Both the position numbers and the translations under genes were made by a program. Source: Herminiimonas contaminans (GTDB lineage: Bacteria; Pseudomonadota; Gammaproteobacteria; Burkholderiales; Burkholderiaceae_D). From it: a DNA stretch of 64,000 nt. Under the pieces are notes generated by a model. That model worked only from the letters and a program-made list of their open reading frames with translations. It had not been told where the DNA came from and made no database searches. Numbering within the stretch: position 1 is the stretch's first letter; each line of letters begins with the position of its first letter. Shown here one piece after another: positions 18,723 to 29,172 of the stretch. Where the stretch lies: the NCBI RefSeq assembly GCF_015645465.1, contig NZ_JADOEL010000017.1, positions 20,502 to 84,501 on the forward strand, in the 5' to 3' direction.

Positions 18723-20150
18723 TCAGCCGTTTTCGTATATCCACTGCAGCAAGGCATCATGCGCCGCCTGCCCGTTCGCAGCATTCGGATGATTGATAAT
18801 GCACACCACTGCATAGCGTTTGCCGGATGCCGCCAGCACATAACCGGCGATCGCACGCACATCGTTCAGCGTACCGGTCTTGATATGCGCACGCCCTGCC
18901 ACTGTCTGTTTGGTCAGGCGCTTGCGCATGGTGCCGTCATAACCAACCAAGGGCAGCGACGACATGAATTCCGGCATAGTCGGTGACTGGAAAGTACTGA
19001 CCAGCATACGCCCCATCACACCGACCGGGATACGCTCGGTACGCGACAAACCCGAACCATTTTCGATCACGACTTGCGAGGTATCCATGCCCTTGTTCGC
19101 CAGCCAGGTCTTGACCACACGTGCACCACGTTCCGGCGATGCCGGTACTTTCAGCACGTCGGCCGCCACCGTCAACAGCAGTTGGCGCGCCATCACGTTA
19201 TTGCTGTACTTGTTAATATCGCGTATCACTTCCGGCAAGCTGGTCGACTGCCACTCGGTCACCAGACGCGCGCTTGGTGGTACCTGGCCGTTATTCACTG
19301 CACCGTTGAAGACGCCGCCGACATCCGTCCACAGTTGACGGAACACCACGCCGAAATATTCGCTATGGCTCATCAGGTAAGGATGCAAATACCAGGTCTT
19401 TTCACCACAGGCCGCAGAATAGCTGCCCGCGAAATTCGTGCTGACCCGTCCCATGGTCGGCATCAGCTTGCCCTGCCAGTCTACGCACGGGCCATTCGTC
19501 AATGCGGGTGCCATCACTGGATAGGTGGCGACCGGTGGATCTACGCTGATATCGACCTGGTTACGCGCCGGATTCGGCAGGAAGTGGAAGGCAAAGACTT
19601 TGTAGTTCAACAGCAGTGCATCCGGCCCTGCGTTGTATGGCTTTAAAGGGTCGCCATCGAACTGCGCCGCGTCATATGGCATCTCTTCAAAGATGCTGCG
19701 ATCCAGGATCAGGTTGCCGCGTATCTCGCGTATGCCGGATGCGCGTATCTTGCGCAGGAATTGCCAGAAATTTTCGGTCACCAGCTTGGGATCGCCGCTA
19801 CCCTTGATAATCAGGTCGCCATCCAGCACATCGCCGTTCAGCGTGCCGGTCATATATGCTTGCGTCTTCCAGTTGAAAGTCGGCCCCAGCAATTCAAGTG
19901 CCGCATCGCTGGTCACCAACTTCATGGTCGAGGCTGGATTAAAGCCAGCCGTTTCATTCACTGCTATCCACGGCGCCTGCCCGGACACCTCCTGCACGTA
20001 TGTACCTACTGCGCTCTGCGGTATCGCGCTGCGCTTCAGTGCATCACTAACGACGGGAGGCAAGCCCTGCGCAGCGTATGACGCCAGCGGAGCGGCAGCA
20101 AAGGAAAAAATCAGGGTCAGGGCAAGTGGCAGGCGTGATGTAATTCGCAT
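18723..20150 (-). CDS. dacB: D-alanyl-D-alanine carboxypeptidase/endopeptidase (PBP4)
   Basis: Periplasmic class C penicillin-binding protein that trims or cleaves peptidoglycan cross-links. The 475-residue precursor has a signal peptide ending near SYA-AQ at residue 26. The serine nucleophile motif is S74-T-M-K77, the SNN motif follows near residue 320 (KYSNNVMARQ), and the KTGT motif lies near residue 420. The long insert between the first and second motifs is typical of PBP4. Monocistronic with its own terminator. Confidence 0.95.
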   Translation of the reverse strand: MRITSRLPLALTLIFSFAAAPLASYAAQGLPPVVSDALKRSAIPQSAVGTYVQEVSGQAPWIAVNETAGFNPASTMKLVTSDAALELLGPTFNWKTQAYMTGTLNGDVLDGDLIIKGSGDPKLVTENFWQFLRKIRASGIREIRGNLILDRSIFEEMPYDAAQFDGDPLKPYNAGPDALLLNYKVFAFHFLPNPARNQVDISVDPPVATYPVMAPALTNGPCVDWQGKLMPTMGRVSTNFAGSYSAACGEKTWYLHPYLMSHSEYFGVVFRQLWTDVGGVFNGAVNNGQVPPSARLVTEWQSTSLPEVIRDINKYSNNVMARQLLLTVAADVLKVPASPERGARVVKTWLANKGMDTSQVVIENGSGLSRTERIPVGVMGRMLVSTFQSPTMPEFMSSLPLVGYDGTMRKRLTKQTVAGRAHIKTGTLNDVRAIAGYVLAASGKRYAVVCIINHPNAANGQAAHDALLQWIYENG

Positions 20151-20383
20151 AGTCTGGAGTGTGAGGTGAGCTCGTGATTATTACATGCCAGACAGATACC
20201 TACACGCACAGTTCCATACACATGAGCCACTCTCCTACTTGTCGCAGAGACATCAACTGTTGTGCAAAAGAGTCGGATCTGATGACGCACGTTAATCACT
20301 TAATTTGAATGTTGCCACGCAGCATGCAGCCACAGCAATCAGCATTACAATAATAAAATTCCTAAATGCAACATGAGGCCGAT
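20151..20383. other. Divergent promoter region between dacB and the HEAT/glycosyltransferase unit
   Basis: Together with the small coupled ORF that follows, this makes a 331-base stretch without a conventional gene. It is AT-rich around 20330-20365 and should hold promoters for both directions. I see no clear operator. Confidence 0.35.
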
Positions 20384-20482
20384 ATGGGCATGACTCTTTT
20401 TGCCACGCATCCGATGCAAGCAACACCAGTTGCCGCCACCAGCCTGATGTCGATGGCACCGACTTGTAAAGCTGCCAGCTAG
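20384..20482 (+). CDS. Candidate 32-residue small ORF coupled to the HEAT-repeat gene
   Basis: The ATG at 20384 has GAGG five bases upstream. The 33-codon frame ends in a TAG whose last base is the first base of the GTG start of the next gene (TAGTG), the arrangement expected for translational coupling. The product is Met-, Ala- and Thr-rich with one Cys and no recognisable domain. It may be a leader peptide whose translation controls the downstream genes, or a chance frame. An in-frame ATG at 20366 would add six residues. Confidence 0.4.
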   Translation: MGMTLFATHPMQATPVAATSLMSMAPTCKAAS

Positions 20483-21531
20483 TGCCTGACCTTCTCTCCC
20501 ATCCGCTGTTCGGTGCCTGGCTAGGCATAGGTGCTATCGCTTTAAGCCTGTTGCTCATCCTGTTGCTGGCTTATCTGCGCTTCTCACTCAGGCGACGCAC
20601 GCAAGCCGAACGTGCATTCCTCGCAAGCTGGCGTCCGCTGCTGCTCAGTTCCTTGCAATCATCGGTAGCCACGGTATTGCCCATGGTGGCGCGACACGAA
20701 CGTATTTATTTCCTGAAGTTGTGGAATCAGTTGATACGCAGCGCTGGCAGCAATGAAGCAGCAGAGAACCTGATCGCCATCGCTTACTCGGTCGGTGCTG
20801 ATCGATACTCGCGACGATTTCTCACACGTGGCAAGCGTGTTGAGTGCCTGCTCGCGACACTGACGCTGGGACATCTGCGCGACCATGCATCATGGGATGC
20901 GCTGGTACTGCAAACCATGGCAGCCGACAATGCCACTTCCATCCATGCCTTCCAGGCGCTGGTGCAAATCGATGCGACGGCTGCCGCACAACAACTGACA
21001 CCACTGATGCTGGCACGTAATGACTGGGCGATCGCGCACATCGCAGGCATCCTGCAACCAGCACACGCAGCCTTTATGCTGCCCTTGCTGGAAGCAGCCG
21101 ATGAAATACGCGCCGCACATCTGGTCCGTGCCTTGCGCCTGATCGAGGCACTGCAACTGCCTTTGTCACATGCCGCCATCCTGAAGCTGCTGGATAAGGA
21201 CAACGAAACCGACATCATCATTGCCGCGCTGCGCATCGCCAGTGATGCCAGCCTGCTGCCGTATATACGCCCGCATTTGCAGCACCCGGACTGGCGCGTA
21301 CGCGGGCAAGCGGCGAAAGTCATAGGACGCATAGGCGAGCACCCGGACGTCAATCGCCTGATACCGCTGCTGGCCGATGCCGAATGGTGGGTGCGTTATC
21401 GCGCAGCACAATCGCTGGTCGGCATCCCTTTCCTCAGCATGACTGAAATCGAATTACTGAGAAACAATCTGTCCGACCGTTTTGCACGTGACATGCTGAG
21501 CCAGGCCATCGCAGAAAGGCAAACCTTATGA
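20482..21531 (+). CDS. Membrane-anchored HEAT-repeat protein
   Basis: A 349-residue protein with one N-terminal membrane helix at about residues 10-32 and then helical repeats. The C-terminal third shows HEAT/PBS-lyase-like repeats (HPDWRVRGQAAKVIGRIG near 268, then DAEWWVRYRAAQSLVGI near 299). No in-frame ATG lies upstream, so the GTG overlapping the preceding TAG is the natural start. Its stop overlaps the next start by 4 bases (ATGA), so it is co-translated with the glycosyltransferase gene, and it probably scaffolds or regulates that enzyme at the membrane. This role is inference. Confidence 0.85.
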   Translation: MPDLLSHPLFGAWLGIGAIALSLLLILLLAYLRFSLRRRTQAERAFLASWRPLLLSSLQSSVATVLPMVARHERIYFLKLWNQLIRSAGSNEAAENLIAIAYSVGADRYSRRFLTRGKRVECLLATLTLGHLRDHASWDALVLQTMAADNATSIHAFQALVQIDATAAAQQLTPLMLARNDWAIAHIAGILQPAHAAFMLPLLEAADEIRAAHLVRALRLIEALQLPLSHAAILKLLDKDNETDIIIAALRIASDASLLPYIRPHLQHPDWRVRGQAAKVIGRIGEHPDVNRLIPLLADAEWWVRYRAAQSLVGIPFLSMTEIELLRNNLSDRFARDMLSQAIAERQTL

Positions 21532-22904
21532 GCCTGTCCGCACTCACATATGGCATAGCCTGGGCTATCTTCGCCTACTTCGTCATCTATCATCTCGGTT
21601 ACTTCCTGCTGAATATCCTGGCGGTAGTGCGCATGCACGATGCCGAGCAAAGCAAGATACTGACTGACCTGCCGTATCTGCATTCCGAGCTGGAACCACC
21701 GATCAGTGTCTTGCTGCCCGCGCACAAACATGCAGACACCATCGTACAGGCGACACAGGCACTGCTGCATCTGGACTACAGCAAATTCGAAGTCATCGTT
21801 ATCAACGATGGCGCACAGGATGGCAGCCTGGAAGCGCTCACTACCGCGTTCGACCTGCATCCATTTCCGGAAGCCTATCGTGTACAACTGAAAACACAAG
21901 CAGTGAAATGCATCTACCGCTCCAGCCGTTATCCGCACTTGCGTGTGATCGACAAGGAATACGGCGGTACCGCAGATGCCCTGAATGCCGGCATCAATGC
22001 GTCACGATATCCATTGTTTTGCAGTCTGGATGCAGAAACGCAAGTGCAACGCGACAGCCTGCAATACCTGGCGACGCCTTTCCTCAATGATCATCATGTG
22101 ATTGCCAGCGTCGCCGCGGCGCGCGTCGCATCACCGGGTGCGGGCTCGCCGACGCGCTGGGCCGCACTGTTCAAGATCGTTGATAGCTTGCGCAACCAGC
22201 TATATGCCTCCCTGGGCTGGTCTATGCTGAATGGCATGTTGATCGCCCCTGCAGGCATGATGTTGCTGCGCAAGGAAGCGGTGATTGCAGCCGGTGCGTA
22301 TAGCCGTGGTGCCCGTATCGCAGGAATGGAATTGATCACGCGTATGCACAGAATCATGCGGGACCGGCAACAAGCCTATCGAATACGCTTCATCGCTGAC
22401 CCGATTTGCTGGCAACAGGTGCCGGATAATTTTTCTGCTTTGAAAAATGATTGCGTACGCAGCCAGCAAGGTGTGGCCGACAGCCTGGCGCAGAATATGG
22501 GCTTGTTGTTCGCCAGACGCAGCGGCAGTGCCGGGCATCTCGCGTTTCCATTTCTCTTGCTGTTTGAAGTAGCGGGACCGCTACTGGAATGCCTGGCTTA
22601 TGTATTCGTACTGGGCGGCCTGGCTGTTGGCGTCATATCGTGGCCAGCATGCCTGGCCTTCCTGTCCGTCATGATCGCGCTGGGTATCTTGTTATCTGCT
22701 TCTGGCTTACTGCTGGAAGAAATGGCCTTCCACCTTTATCCAAAAACCGGTGATCTCTGCACCTTGATACTGGTCGCCATCATCAGCAACTTCGGCTACC
22801 GCCAGCTCAACAGTCTCTGGCGCAGCATGGGATTGATCTCTTGGTACGCACATCGGAAACCAGGCGAGCTGCCTGAATACATCGCCCCCAAACGTATCAA
22901 TTAA
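21528..22904 (+). CDS. Membrane glycosyltransferase, family 2 (processive type)
   Basis: A 458-residue inner-membrane glycosyltransferase. An N-terminal helix (about 8-32) precedes the GT-A domain: ISVLLPAHKHADT near 62, VINDGAQDGS near 92, YGGTADALNAGIN near 146, SLDAETQ near 165 (the metal-binding acidic motif) and, toward the end, RSQQGVAD, a divergent form of the QxxRW motif. Three or four C-terminal helices (about 340-430) would form a translocation channel. The layout resembles polysaccharide synthases such as PgaC. It is coupled to the HEAT-repeat gene upstream; the polymer made is unknown. Confidence 0.88.
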   Translation: MSLSALTYGIAWAIFAYFVIYHLGYFLLNILAVVRMHDAEQSKILTDLPYLHSELEPPISVLLPAHKHADTIVQATQALLHLDYSKFEVIVINDGAQDGSLEALTTAFDLHPFPEAYRVQLKTQAVKCIYRSSRYPHLRVIDKEYGGTADALNAGINASRYPLFCSLDAETQVQRDSLQYLATPFLNDHHVIASVAAARVASPGAGSPTRWAALFKIVDSLRNQLYASLGWSMLNGMLIAPAGMMLLRKEAVIAAGAYSRGARIAGMELITRMHRIMRDRQQAYRIRFIADPICWQQVPDNFSALKNDCVRSQQGVADSLAQNMGLLFARRSGSAGHLAFPFLLLFEVAGPLLECLAYVFVLGGLAVGVISWPACLAFLSVMIALGILLSASGLLLEEMAFHLYPKTGDLCTLILVAIISNFGYRQLNSLWRSMGLISWYAHRKPGELPEYIAPKRIN

Positions 22905-22913
22905 TCCAGCTGA

Positions 22914-25787
22914 TCAGATCAGCGACCCGCGCGTATCCACCTGTAAACGCCTGTCGTCTCTCAGCATGACTTCCAAAGCATCGGCAGTGATAGGACGGCT
23001 AAAGAAGTAACCCTGTATCTGGTCGCAGCCGTGCTGTTGCAGGTAGGCGAGTTGCTCTTCGGTTTCCACGCCTTCCGCAATCACGGTCAGACGCAGGCTA
23101 TGCGCTAGCGAAATGATGGAGGCGACAATCGCTGCATCATCCGGATCGGTCGTGATGTCATTGACGAAGGAGCGATCAATCTTCAATACATCGATAGGGA
23201 AACGCTTGAGGTAAGACAGGCTGGAGTAACCGGTACCGAAGTCATCAATCGACAGCTGCACACCCAGCGCCTTCAACTCGCGCAAGATACCGATCGCATG
23301 ATCCACGTCGGCCATAACCAGGCTTTCCGTCAATTCAATTTCCAGGCACTGCGGCGGTAGCTGTGTCTCTGCCAATGCCTGTGCAATCGACTCCAGCAAA
23401 TCCTGCTGTGCAAACTGACGTGCCGACAGATTGACCGACATACGCAAGGAGCCCAGGCCGCGTTCTTGCCACAGTTTGTTCTGACGACATGCCTCGCATA
23501 TCACCCAGGCACCGATAGGCACAATCAAACCAGTCTCTTCTGCCAGGCCAATAAAGCGCACCGGCGGAATCATGCCCAGCTCCGGATGCTGCCAGCGTAT
23601 CAGCGCCTCGACGCCGACAATTTTTCCATTATGCAGATCCAGCTGCGGCTGGTAATGCAGGACGAACTCACCGCGCTCCAATGCGTTGCGTAAATCACCT
23701 TCCAGGCGCAAGCGTTCCAGCGCGCGTTCGTTCATCGCCGAGGTATAGAACTGGAAGTTATTGCGACCGGTTTCCTTGGCGCGATACATCGCGATATCGG
23801 CATGTTTGATCAGCTCTTCCGGCGTCACACCATCATTCGGATAAACCGCGACACCGATACTGCTGCTGATAAAAAATTCATGTCCTTCTATCGTCAGCGG
23901 TTTTGCGATGCCATCCATAATGCGTTGCACGATACCGGTCGATAAACCGGCGTCCGCGCGCTCTGGCAGGATCAGCACGAACTCATCGCCACCCATGCGC
24001 GACACGGTATCGGTATCGCGCACTGCACCTTGCAGGCGTTCGGCAATTGCTTTCAGCAGGATATCGCCAGCCTGATGACCGAGCGTGTCGTTGACGAATT
24101 TGAAGCGATCCAGATCGACAAAGGCAATCCAGATCGGATGATTGTAGCGATGCGCATACGAAATCACCTGGCTCAGGCGGTCGCGCAGCAAGCTGCGATT
24201 CGCGAGGCCGGTCAGTGCATCTCGATTGGTCTGGAACTCCAGCTCTGACTCATAGCGCTTGGTTGCAGTAATGTCGTATAGCGCAACCACGAAGTGACTG
24301 ACTTCACCGGTATCGTCCTTGACCGGCGCGATATACAAATCACTCCAGAACAAAGCGCCATCCTTACGGTAATTACGCAGCACCGCATGGCCTTCACGCT
24401 TCTCCAGCGCGATCGAACGCAGTTCTTCTATACCCGGTTGTTCCCAATCCTTGCCCCACAGGAAACCGATATTGCGACCCAGCGCTTCTTCCGGCGAGTA
24501 ACCAGTGATCCGGGTGAAAGCGGGATTGACGTATTCGAGCGGATAATCCGGTGCCGTGGCACGTGCAATGATGATGGCATTGGCACTGGCTTCGATCGCA
24601 CGGTCGCGCAATTGCAATTCATGCTCTGCATGTTTGCGTGCTGCGATATCAGCGATCAAATCATCGTTCACTGTGCGCAGCTGCGCGGTTCGGTCGTCGA
24701 CCAGCAATTGGATGCGGCGTGAGCGGTCGACTATCAGTTGCAGATAGATCGCTGATACGACGCTCAGCAACAAGCCGACCAGGAACGCCCACAAGGCACT
24801 GCTGCTGTTTTTCAGGAACAGGATAGGCGGTGTCGATACCACCATGCTCCAGGTCTTACCGGCTACATCAAAAGCATGCTGATAGGTTTCCGGCTGGTCG
24901 TAGAACAACCACGCAGGCAAACCGAAAGCTCCATGATGCAGAGTCGGCTCTACGCCCTTGCCAAACACCAGGCTATCCTCGCTATGCTCAGCGCTGGCAT
25001 ACACGCTGACATCGACCGCCATATCGACATGCGATGTCAACAACAAGTCATTGGCCTCCAGTGCGCGCGAGATCAGGTCGTTGCTGCGAAACACGGCCGC
25101 GGTATCACCGATCACTGCCGCGCGGCGTGATGCGATATCCGACAACACTGCACCTTCCTTATAAACCGGCATCAGGACGATGAAGCCACGCTGTGCGCCA
25201 CGTTCCTGTATCAGGTGCAACAATCCGGTAGCCGACGGCTGGCCGGTATCCACTGCACGTTGCATCGCTGCGGTCTGGAAGTGATAGGAATCGGCATCGA
25301 AACCTAGCGCGGCTTCGTTCCCAGCCATAGGTACGATGTAATCCACCACGCGATAACGCGGACGCTCCGGTGCGGTCACCGCTCTACCGTCCACCATTTC
25401 GGTAATCGTGAAATTCGGAATGAGCTTGGCCATCTCCGCTTCATAAGCGGCACGTTCCTGATGCGACAGATAGCGATGGTAAGCAAAGCCCTGGATGTAG
25501 GGATTGCGCGCCAGCAAAGGCTGGGCAAAGGTTTTGAATTCTTCGCGACTGACTATGCCAAAGGTCTTGAACAATTGATTGATATCAGTCAGCACGCGCA
25601 TGGAACTATCCAGTCCATCCTGCACCGCTGCGACCCGCACTTTGGCTTGCTGCTGGAAATCGATATCGACCTTGTCGTGCTCCAGGCGACGCACCGAAGC
25701 AAACAACAACGCACTAATCAACAAACCGATGGCAAGCGTCAACAACGCGGAAAAAGACACAGAAAAAGCTGCGCGATGACGCATCAA
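22914..25787 (-). CDS. CHASE-PAS-GGDEF-EAL cyclic-di-GMP signalling protein
   Basis: A 957-residue membrane protein that makes and/or breaks cyclic di-GMP. A helix near residues 10-27 and a second near 327-350 bracket a periplasmic CHASE domain. A PAS domain with PAC follows (about 390-510). The GGDEF domain carries an intact GGDEF motif near 598, and the EAL domain an intact EAL motif near 725 with the later [13 protein letters not shown] stretch. Both catalytic motifs look complete, so either activity is possible. It ends 9 bases from the convergent glycosyltransferase gene, whose product it could regulate. Confidence 0.93.
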   Translation of the reverse strand: MMRHRAAFSVSFSALLTLAIGLLISALLFASVRRLEHDKVDIDFQQQAKVRVAAVQDGLDSSMRVLTDINQLFKTFGIVSREEFKTFAQPLLARNPYIQGFAYHRYLSHQERAAYEAEMAKLIPNFTITEMVDGRAVTAPERPRYRVVDYIVPMAGNEAALGFDADSYHFQTAAMQRAVDTGQPSATGLLHLIQERGAQRGFIVLMPVYKEGAVLSDIASRRAAVIGDTAAVFRSNDLISRALEANDLLLTSHVDMAVDVSVYASAEHSEDSLVFGKGVEPTLHHGAFGLPAWLFYDQPETYQHAFDVAGKTWSMVVSTPPILFLKNSSSALWAFLVGLLLSVVSAIYLQLIVDRSRRIQLLVDDRTAQLRTVNDDLIADIAARKHAEHELQLRDRAIEASANAIIIARATAPDYPLEYVNPAFTRITGYSPEEALGRNIGFLWGKDWEQPGIEELRSIALEKREGHAVLRNYRKDGALFWSDLYIAPVKDDTGEVSHFVVALYDITATKRYESELEFQTNRDALTGLANRSLLRDRLSQVISYAHRYNHPIWIAFVDLDRFKFVNDTLGHQAGDILLKAIAERLQGAVRDTDTVSRMGGDEFVLILPERADAGLSTGIVQRIMDGIAKPLTIEGHEFFISSSIGVAVYPNDGVTPEELIKHADIAMYRAKETGRNNFQFYTSAMNERALERLRLEGDLRNALERGEFVLHYQPQLDLHNGKIVGVEALIRWQHPELGMIPPVRFIGLAEETGLIVPIGAWVICEACRQNKLWQERGLGSLRMSVNLSARQFAQQDLLESIAQALAETQLPPQCLEIELTESLVMADVDHAIGILRELKALGVQLSIDDFGTGYSSLSYLKRFPIDVLKIDRSFVNDITTDPDDAAIVASIISLAHSLRLTVIAEGVETEEQLAYLQQHGCDQIQGYFFSRPITADALEVMLRDDRRLQVDTRGSLI

Positions 25788-25861
25788 TAAAAATTCCCTA
25801 TGCAGTATTTGTTAAAGTCGGCAGCGAGATCAGCGATCGACCGATACCGAGAAAATGTGTT

Positions 25862-25904
25862 CATACATAAAAAAACGCGCTGCATAGCGCGCTTTTTATG
25901 TATG
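25862..25904 (-). terminator. Terminator after the CobD-like gene
   Basis: A long interrupted stem: CATACAT and AAAAA pair with TTTTT and ATGTATG, and inside CGCGC pairs with GCGCG around a 6-base loop. It begins 10 bases after the stop at 25914 and precedes the CHASE-GGDEF-EAL start. Confidence 0.8.
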
Positions 25905-25913
25905 TGGCGCTTG

Positions 25914-26870
25914 TTAACCCAACCACTTCGCAATAGATAACAACAGAACCAGCAGCATCCACAAGAGCAATGCACGCCATACCAGGCCCACAGTGCTTTG
26001 CAGTGCGCGGCTGGACGCTTCTTCGCCGACTGGTGCTTCGGTCTCGATATTGATCGAATCCACCATCGCCGCGTCTGCAGGGATCACCTCAGCCACGGTT
26101 TCTACAGGTGCACCCAGGCGTATGCCCATCGCACCACCACCGGCGGACAAGATGATGCCGATAGCTTCATCCTGCCAGCGACCGGCAAAATTACGCCAGG
26201 CGTAAATCGCATCTTCGAAGTTGCCGACCACGGCAAAGGCAGCCGCCGTCAGGCGTGCCGGGATCCAGTCTATCCAGTAGAACGCTTGTGATGCGAAGCG
26301 ACCAAACTCTTCGCGCTCAGCCATCTTCGGTTCGTTCCAGATGCGTGCCAGGTATTCGGCCACGCGGTACATCACGGCGCCGACCGGGCCCAGCGGGGTC
26401 AGGATCCAGAAGAACACGCCAAATACGTTGCGATGTGTCGTCACCAATGCAGTTTCAACTGCAATACGTGAGATTTCGCTGACATCCATGCCAGCGGTAT
26501 CGCGCTTGGTCCATTCAGCCAGCAAGGAGCGGGCGGTCGCTTCGTCGCCATTGTTCAAAGCCAGCTGGATAGAGGTGAAGAAATGGCTGTAATGACGGAA
26601 ACCCAGTGTCAGATAAACTACACCGACATTCACGATCAAAGCAGCCAGCGGACCGAGTTTGACGCTGATCCAATATAACAACGCTACCGGCACGCAGAAC
26701 GCAGCGATCATCAGCGCCCATGCCAGCCGTCCGTGATGCGCCTGACCGGCGTTAAACGACCCTTCCAGCTTGGCAGCCAGTGCTCGCGCCCCGGCGTAGA
26801 CCGGATTATCGGCCCGCAACGGTTTTAATTGCTCGATCAATAGCGCAAAGAAGATGGAGAAAAATGTCAT
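25914..26870 (-). CDS. CobD/CbiB/AmpE-like integral membrane protein
   Basis: A 318-residue membrane protein starting MTFFSIFFALLIEQLKPL, with about five helices, the ALNNGDEATARSLLAEW stretch near 103 and a final helix near 298-315. These match the CobD/CbiB-like family that also includes AmpE. True CobD makes adenosylcobinamide, but no other cobalamin gene is nearby and this lineage of short CobD-like proteins next to a Nudix gene has no proven role, so I do not call it cobD. Confidence 0.8.
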   Translation of the reverse strand: MTFFSIFFALLIEQLKPLRADNPVYAGARALAAKLEGSFNAGQAHHGRLAWALMIAAFCVPVALLYWISVKLGPLAALIVNVGVVYLTLGFRHYSHFFTSIQLALNNGDEATARSLLAEWTKRDTAGMDVSEISRIAVETALVTTHRNVFGVFFWILTPLGPVGAVMYRVAEYLARIWNEPKMAEREEFGRFASQAFYWIDWIPARLTAAAFAVVGNFEDAIYAWRNFAGRWQDEAIGIILSAGGGAMGIRLGAPVETVAEVIPADAAMVDSINIETEAPVGEEASSRALQSTVGLVWRALLLWMLLVLLLSIAKWLG

Positions 26871-26990
26871 TAAAGCGCCTTAATAGTCAGTCAACCCATA
26901 CGATAACGCAGCACTTCGCGAGAATCAAATAAAGCGAAACATAATAATTAGCGTTACAGCCAAACTCGGTAATCCACACGCGTAAACGAC

Positions 26991-27659
26991 TTACGCCCGG
27001 AGGAAATGAAATAGATTGCGTAACATGCCTGCAGTAGCGCCCCAGATAAAGAAGCGCTCATACGGCATCACATAAAAGGTGCGATTCCCGGTGACGAACT
27101 CTGCGGTGCGGCGTTGGTGGTGCATGCCGTCCATCAGGAAAGCCAGCGGTACTTCAAACACCTCGGCTACCTCGAACGGATCGGCCTTTACTTCGAACGG
27201 CGGCTTCACGATGCCGACTACCGGCGTAACGCGGAAGCCGGTACCGGTATGGTATTCAGGCAAAGTCCCGATCACATCGATATGGCTGCGACTGATGCCG
27301 ACCTCTTCTTCGGTTTCGCGCAATGCAGTTGCTATCGGCGATTCGTCATAGCTTTCCATGCGACCGCCGGGAAAGCTGATCTGTCCGGCATGGTCATTCA
27401 AATGTGCGGCACGCTGGGTGAACAGGATGGTCGGGCCATTCTCTTCACGCAACACGATAGGTAGCAAGACCGCCGCCTCAGTCAGGGGGCCGCTCATGGG
27501 GCGCACCAGGCGCTCCACGGTAATTTCCGGCGACCACGCTGGCGGGTTGGAAAAGCGTGCGCGTAAAGCTTCGTCCCGCAAGCGGTCAAGAGCAACGGCC
27601 TCTTCGCCGCCGAGCGAATCTACCGGCAATAATTCCGGATCAAAATGCAGTCTGGCCAA
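26991..27659 (-). CDS. Nudix hydrolase, CoA pyrophosphatase type
   Basis: A 222-residue cytoplasmic Nudix enzyme predicted to cleave coenzyme A to 4'-phosphopantetheine and adenosine 3',5'-bisphosphate. The family-specific lead-in FTQRAAHLNDHAGQISFPGG is at about residues 78-97, directly joined to the Nudix box (GRMESYDE, then RETEEEVG). The first segment distinguishes CoA pyrophosphatases (NudL/YeaB) from other Nudix proteins. It lies between the CobD-like gene and rplS on the same strand. Confidence 0.9.
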   Translation of the reverse strand: MARLHFDPELLPVDSLGGEEAVALDRLRDEALRARFSNPPAWSPEITVERLVRPMSGPLTEAAVLLPIVLREENGPTILFTQRAAHLNDHAGQISFPGGRMESYDESPIATALRETEEEVGISRSHIDVIGTLPEYHTGTGFRVTPVVGIVKPPFEVKADPFEVAEVFEVPLAFLMDGMHHQRRTAEFVTGNRTFYVMPYERFFIWGATAGMLRNLFHFLRA

Positions 27660-27911
27660 TTCAACTTCCTAATACAAAGTTAATCTATGTGCGCTCCATC
27701 CGGATCGAATGAAGCAGCGATATCTAAACGGCCTGTGCCTGATACAAGACGCAAGTACGGACTTGCATCGGATTAACTGATGTTAAACCTGTCATCGCTT
27801 CAGCACCAAATTTAACAATCAAAAAATGCCTCCGGAAAACAAAAAAGACACCCGAAGGTGTCTTTTTTGTTGCTACCGCAAGTATTGCCCGGACGTATCC
27901 GATATTGGCAA
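27660..27911. other. Gap between the Nudix gene and rplS
   Basis: Contains the rplS terminator at its right end and, to the left, presumably the promoter for the Nudix gene. Nothing else is evident. Confidence 0.4.
27841..27868 (-). terminator. Terminator of the rpsP-rimM-trmD-rplS operon
   Basis: AAAAAAGACACC, loop CGAA, GGTGTCTTTTTT: a perfect 12-bp stem including the A/T tracts, 44 bases after the rplS stop on the minus strand. Confidence 0.93.
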
Positions 27912-28295
27912 TTACTCCGCCGCTTTTGCTGCAGCGCGACGTTGTGGCAGTTTTTCTTTGATACGTGCCGATTTGCCCGAACGTTCGCGCAAGTAGTACA
28001 GTTTTGCACGACGTACATCACCGCGACGTTTGACTTCGATCGATGCGATCAGCGGGGAATACAACTGGAACGTACGTTCGACGCCTTCACCGGACGAGAT
28101 TTTACGAACGATGAAGTTCGAGTTCAGGCCACGGTTACGACGGGAGATAACAACACCTTCGTAAGCCTGAGCACGTTTACGTGTGCCTTCAACTACGTTG
28201 ACGTTGACGACCACTGTATCGCCAGGAGCGAAGTCAGGGATGTTTTTTGCCAGGCGAGCAATTTCTTCTTGCTCTAATGTTTGGATCAGATCCAT
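27912..28295 (-). CDS. rplS: 50S ribosomal protein L19
   Basis: L19 lies at the 30S-50S interface of the ribosome. The product is 127 residues: [15 protein letters not shown] at the start, [13 protein letters not shown] near 24, the conserved [19 protein letters not shown] near 45-63, and [19 protein letters not shown] near 92. The ATG at 28295 has GGAG at good spacing and matches the family N-terminus; a frame starting seven codons earlier is not used. It is the last gene of the classic rpsP-rimM-trmD-rplS operon. Confidence 0.98.
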   Translation of the reverse strand: MDLIQTLEQEEIARLAKNIPDFAPGDTVVVNVNVVEGTRKRAQAYEGVVISRRNRGLNSNFIVRKISSGEGVERTFQLYSPLIASIEVKRRGDVRRAKLYYLRERSGKSARIKEKLPQRRAAAKAAE

Positions 28296-28403
28296 TTTTA
28301 TTACTCCAAAAACCATCGTGCCGGCGCCACGTATATATTTGCCCGGTAGAGGATGGGGTTACACATTGCAGGGCTGTTAATGCGCCCCGCTCGATACAAC
28401 AAA

Positions 28404-29150
28404 CTACAAACTGCTCAAAAACTTTTCATCGACACGTGTCAGCAATCCTGCCTCACGCGCCTTGACGATCAGGTCCGGGCGCTTCCTTGCGGTTGCTTCC
28501 AGCGCACGTTCGCGGCGCCATTTTTCGATCTCGACATGATGGCCACCCATCAACACTGCCGGTACCGCTGCGCCTTCGTAGACTTCAGGCCGCGTGTAAT
28601 GCGGACAATCGAGCAAGCCATTAACGAAGCTGTCTTCAACTGCCGATGCATCATCATGCAAGACCCCGGGCAACTGCCGGATCACCGCATCCATCAATGC
28701 CATCGCCGGAATTTCACCGCCTGACAGGACGAAATCGCCGAGGCTGATTTCTTCATCGACGCAGCTATCCAGAAAGCGCTGGTCTACTGCTTCATAACGT
28801 CCGCACAACAAAACCAGACCCGGCTCTGTCGTCAGCTGCATCACGCGTTCATGGGTCAATGCCTTGCCTTGCGGCGACAAATACACAACGCGAGGTGCAA
28901 CCAAACCTTGTTCTGTCTGCCTTGCCTTGGCTGCCTGTACGGCGGCCTCCAGCGGCTTAACCATCATCACCATGCCAGGACCACCACCATAGGGACGGTC
29001 ATCAACGGTACGATGCTTATCGCTGGTGAAATCGCGCGGATTCCACAAAGACAATGCACATTTCTTTTGCTCAAACGCGCGTCGCGTAATACCCGACTGC
29101 GTTATCGCTGTGAACATTTCAGGGAATAGCGTGACGACATCAAATTGCAT
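28404..29150 (-). CDS. trmD: tRNA (guanine37-N1)-methyltransferase
   Basis: Methylates G37 next to the anticodon using S-adenosylmethionine, preventing frameshifts. The 248-residue protein begins [13 protein letters not shown] and has the trefoil-knot SAM-binding segments [22 protein letters not shown] and [13 protein letters not shown]. The ATG at 29150 gives the family N-terminus, so I discard 31 extra upstream codons. It lies 22 bases after rimM and about 100 before rplS. Confidence 0.98.
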   Translation of the reverse strand: MQFDVVTLFPEMFTAITQSGITRRAFEQKKCALSLWNPRDFTSDKHRTVDDRPYGGGPGMVMMVKPLEAAVQAAKARQTEQGLVAPRVVYLSPQGKALTHERVMQLTTEPGLVLLCGRYEAVDQRFLDSCVDEEISLGDFVLSGGEIPAMALMDAVIRQLPGVLHDDASAVEDSFVNGLLDCPHYTRPEVYEGAAVPAVLMGGHHVEIEKWRRERALEATARKRPDLIVKAREAGLLTRVDEKFLSSL

Positions 29151-29172
29151 CTCGCACACTCCTCTCATCGGA

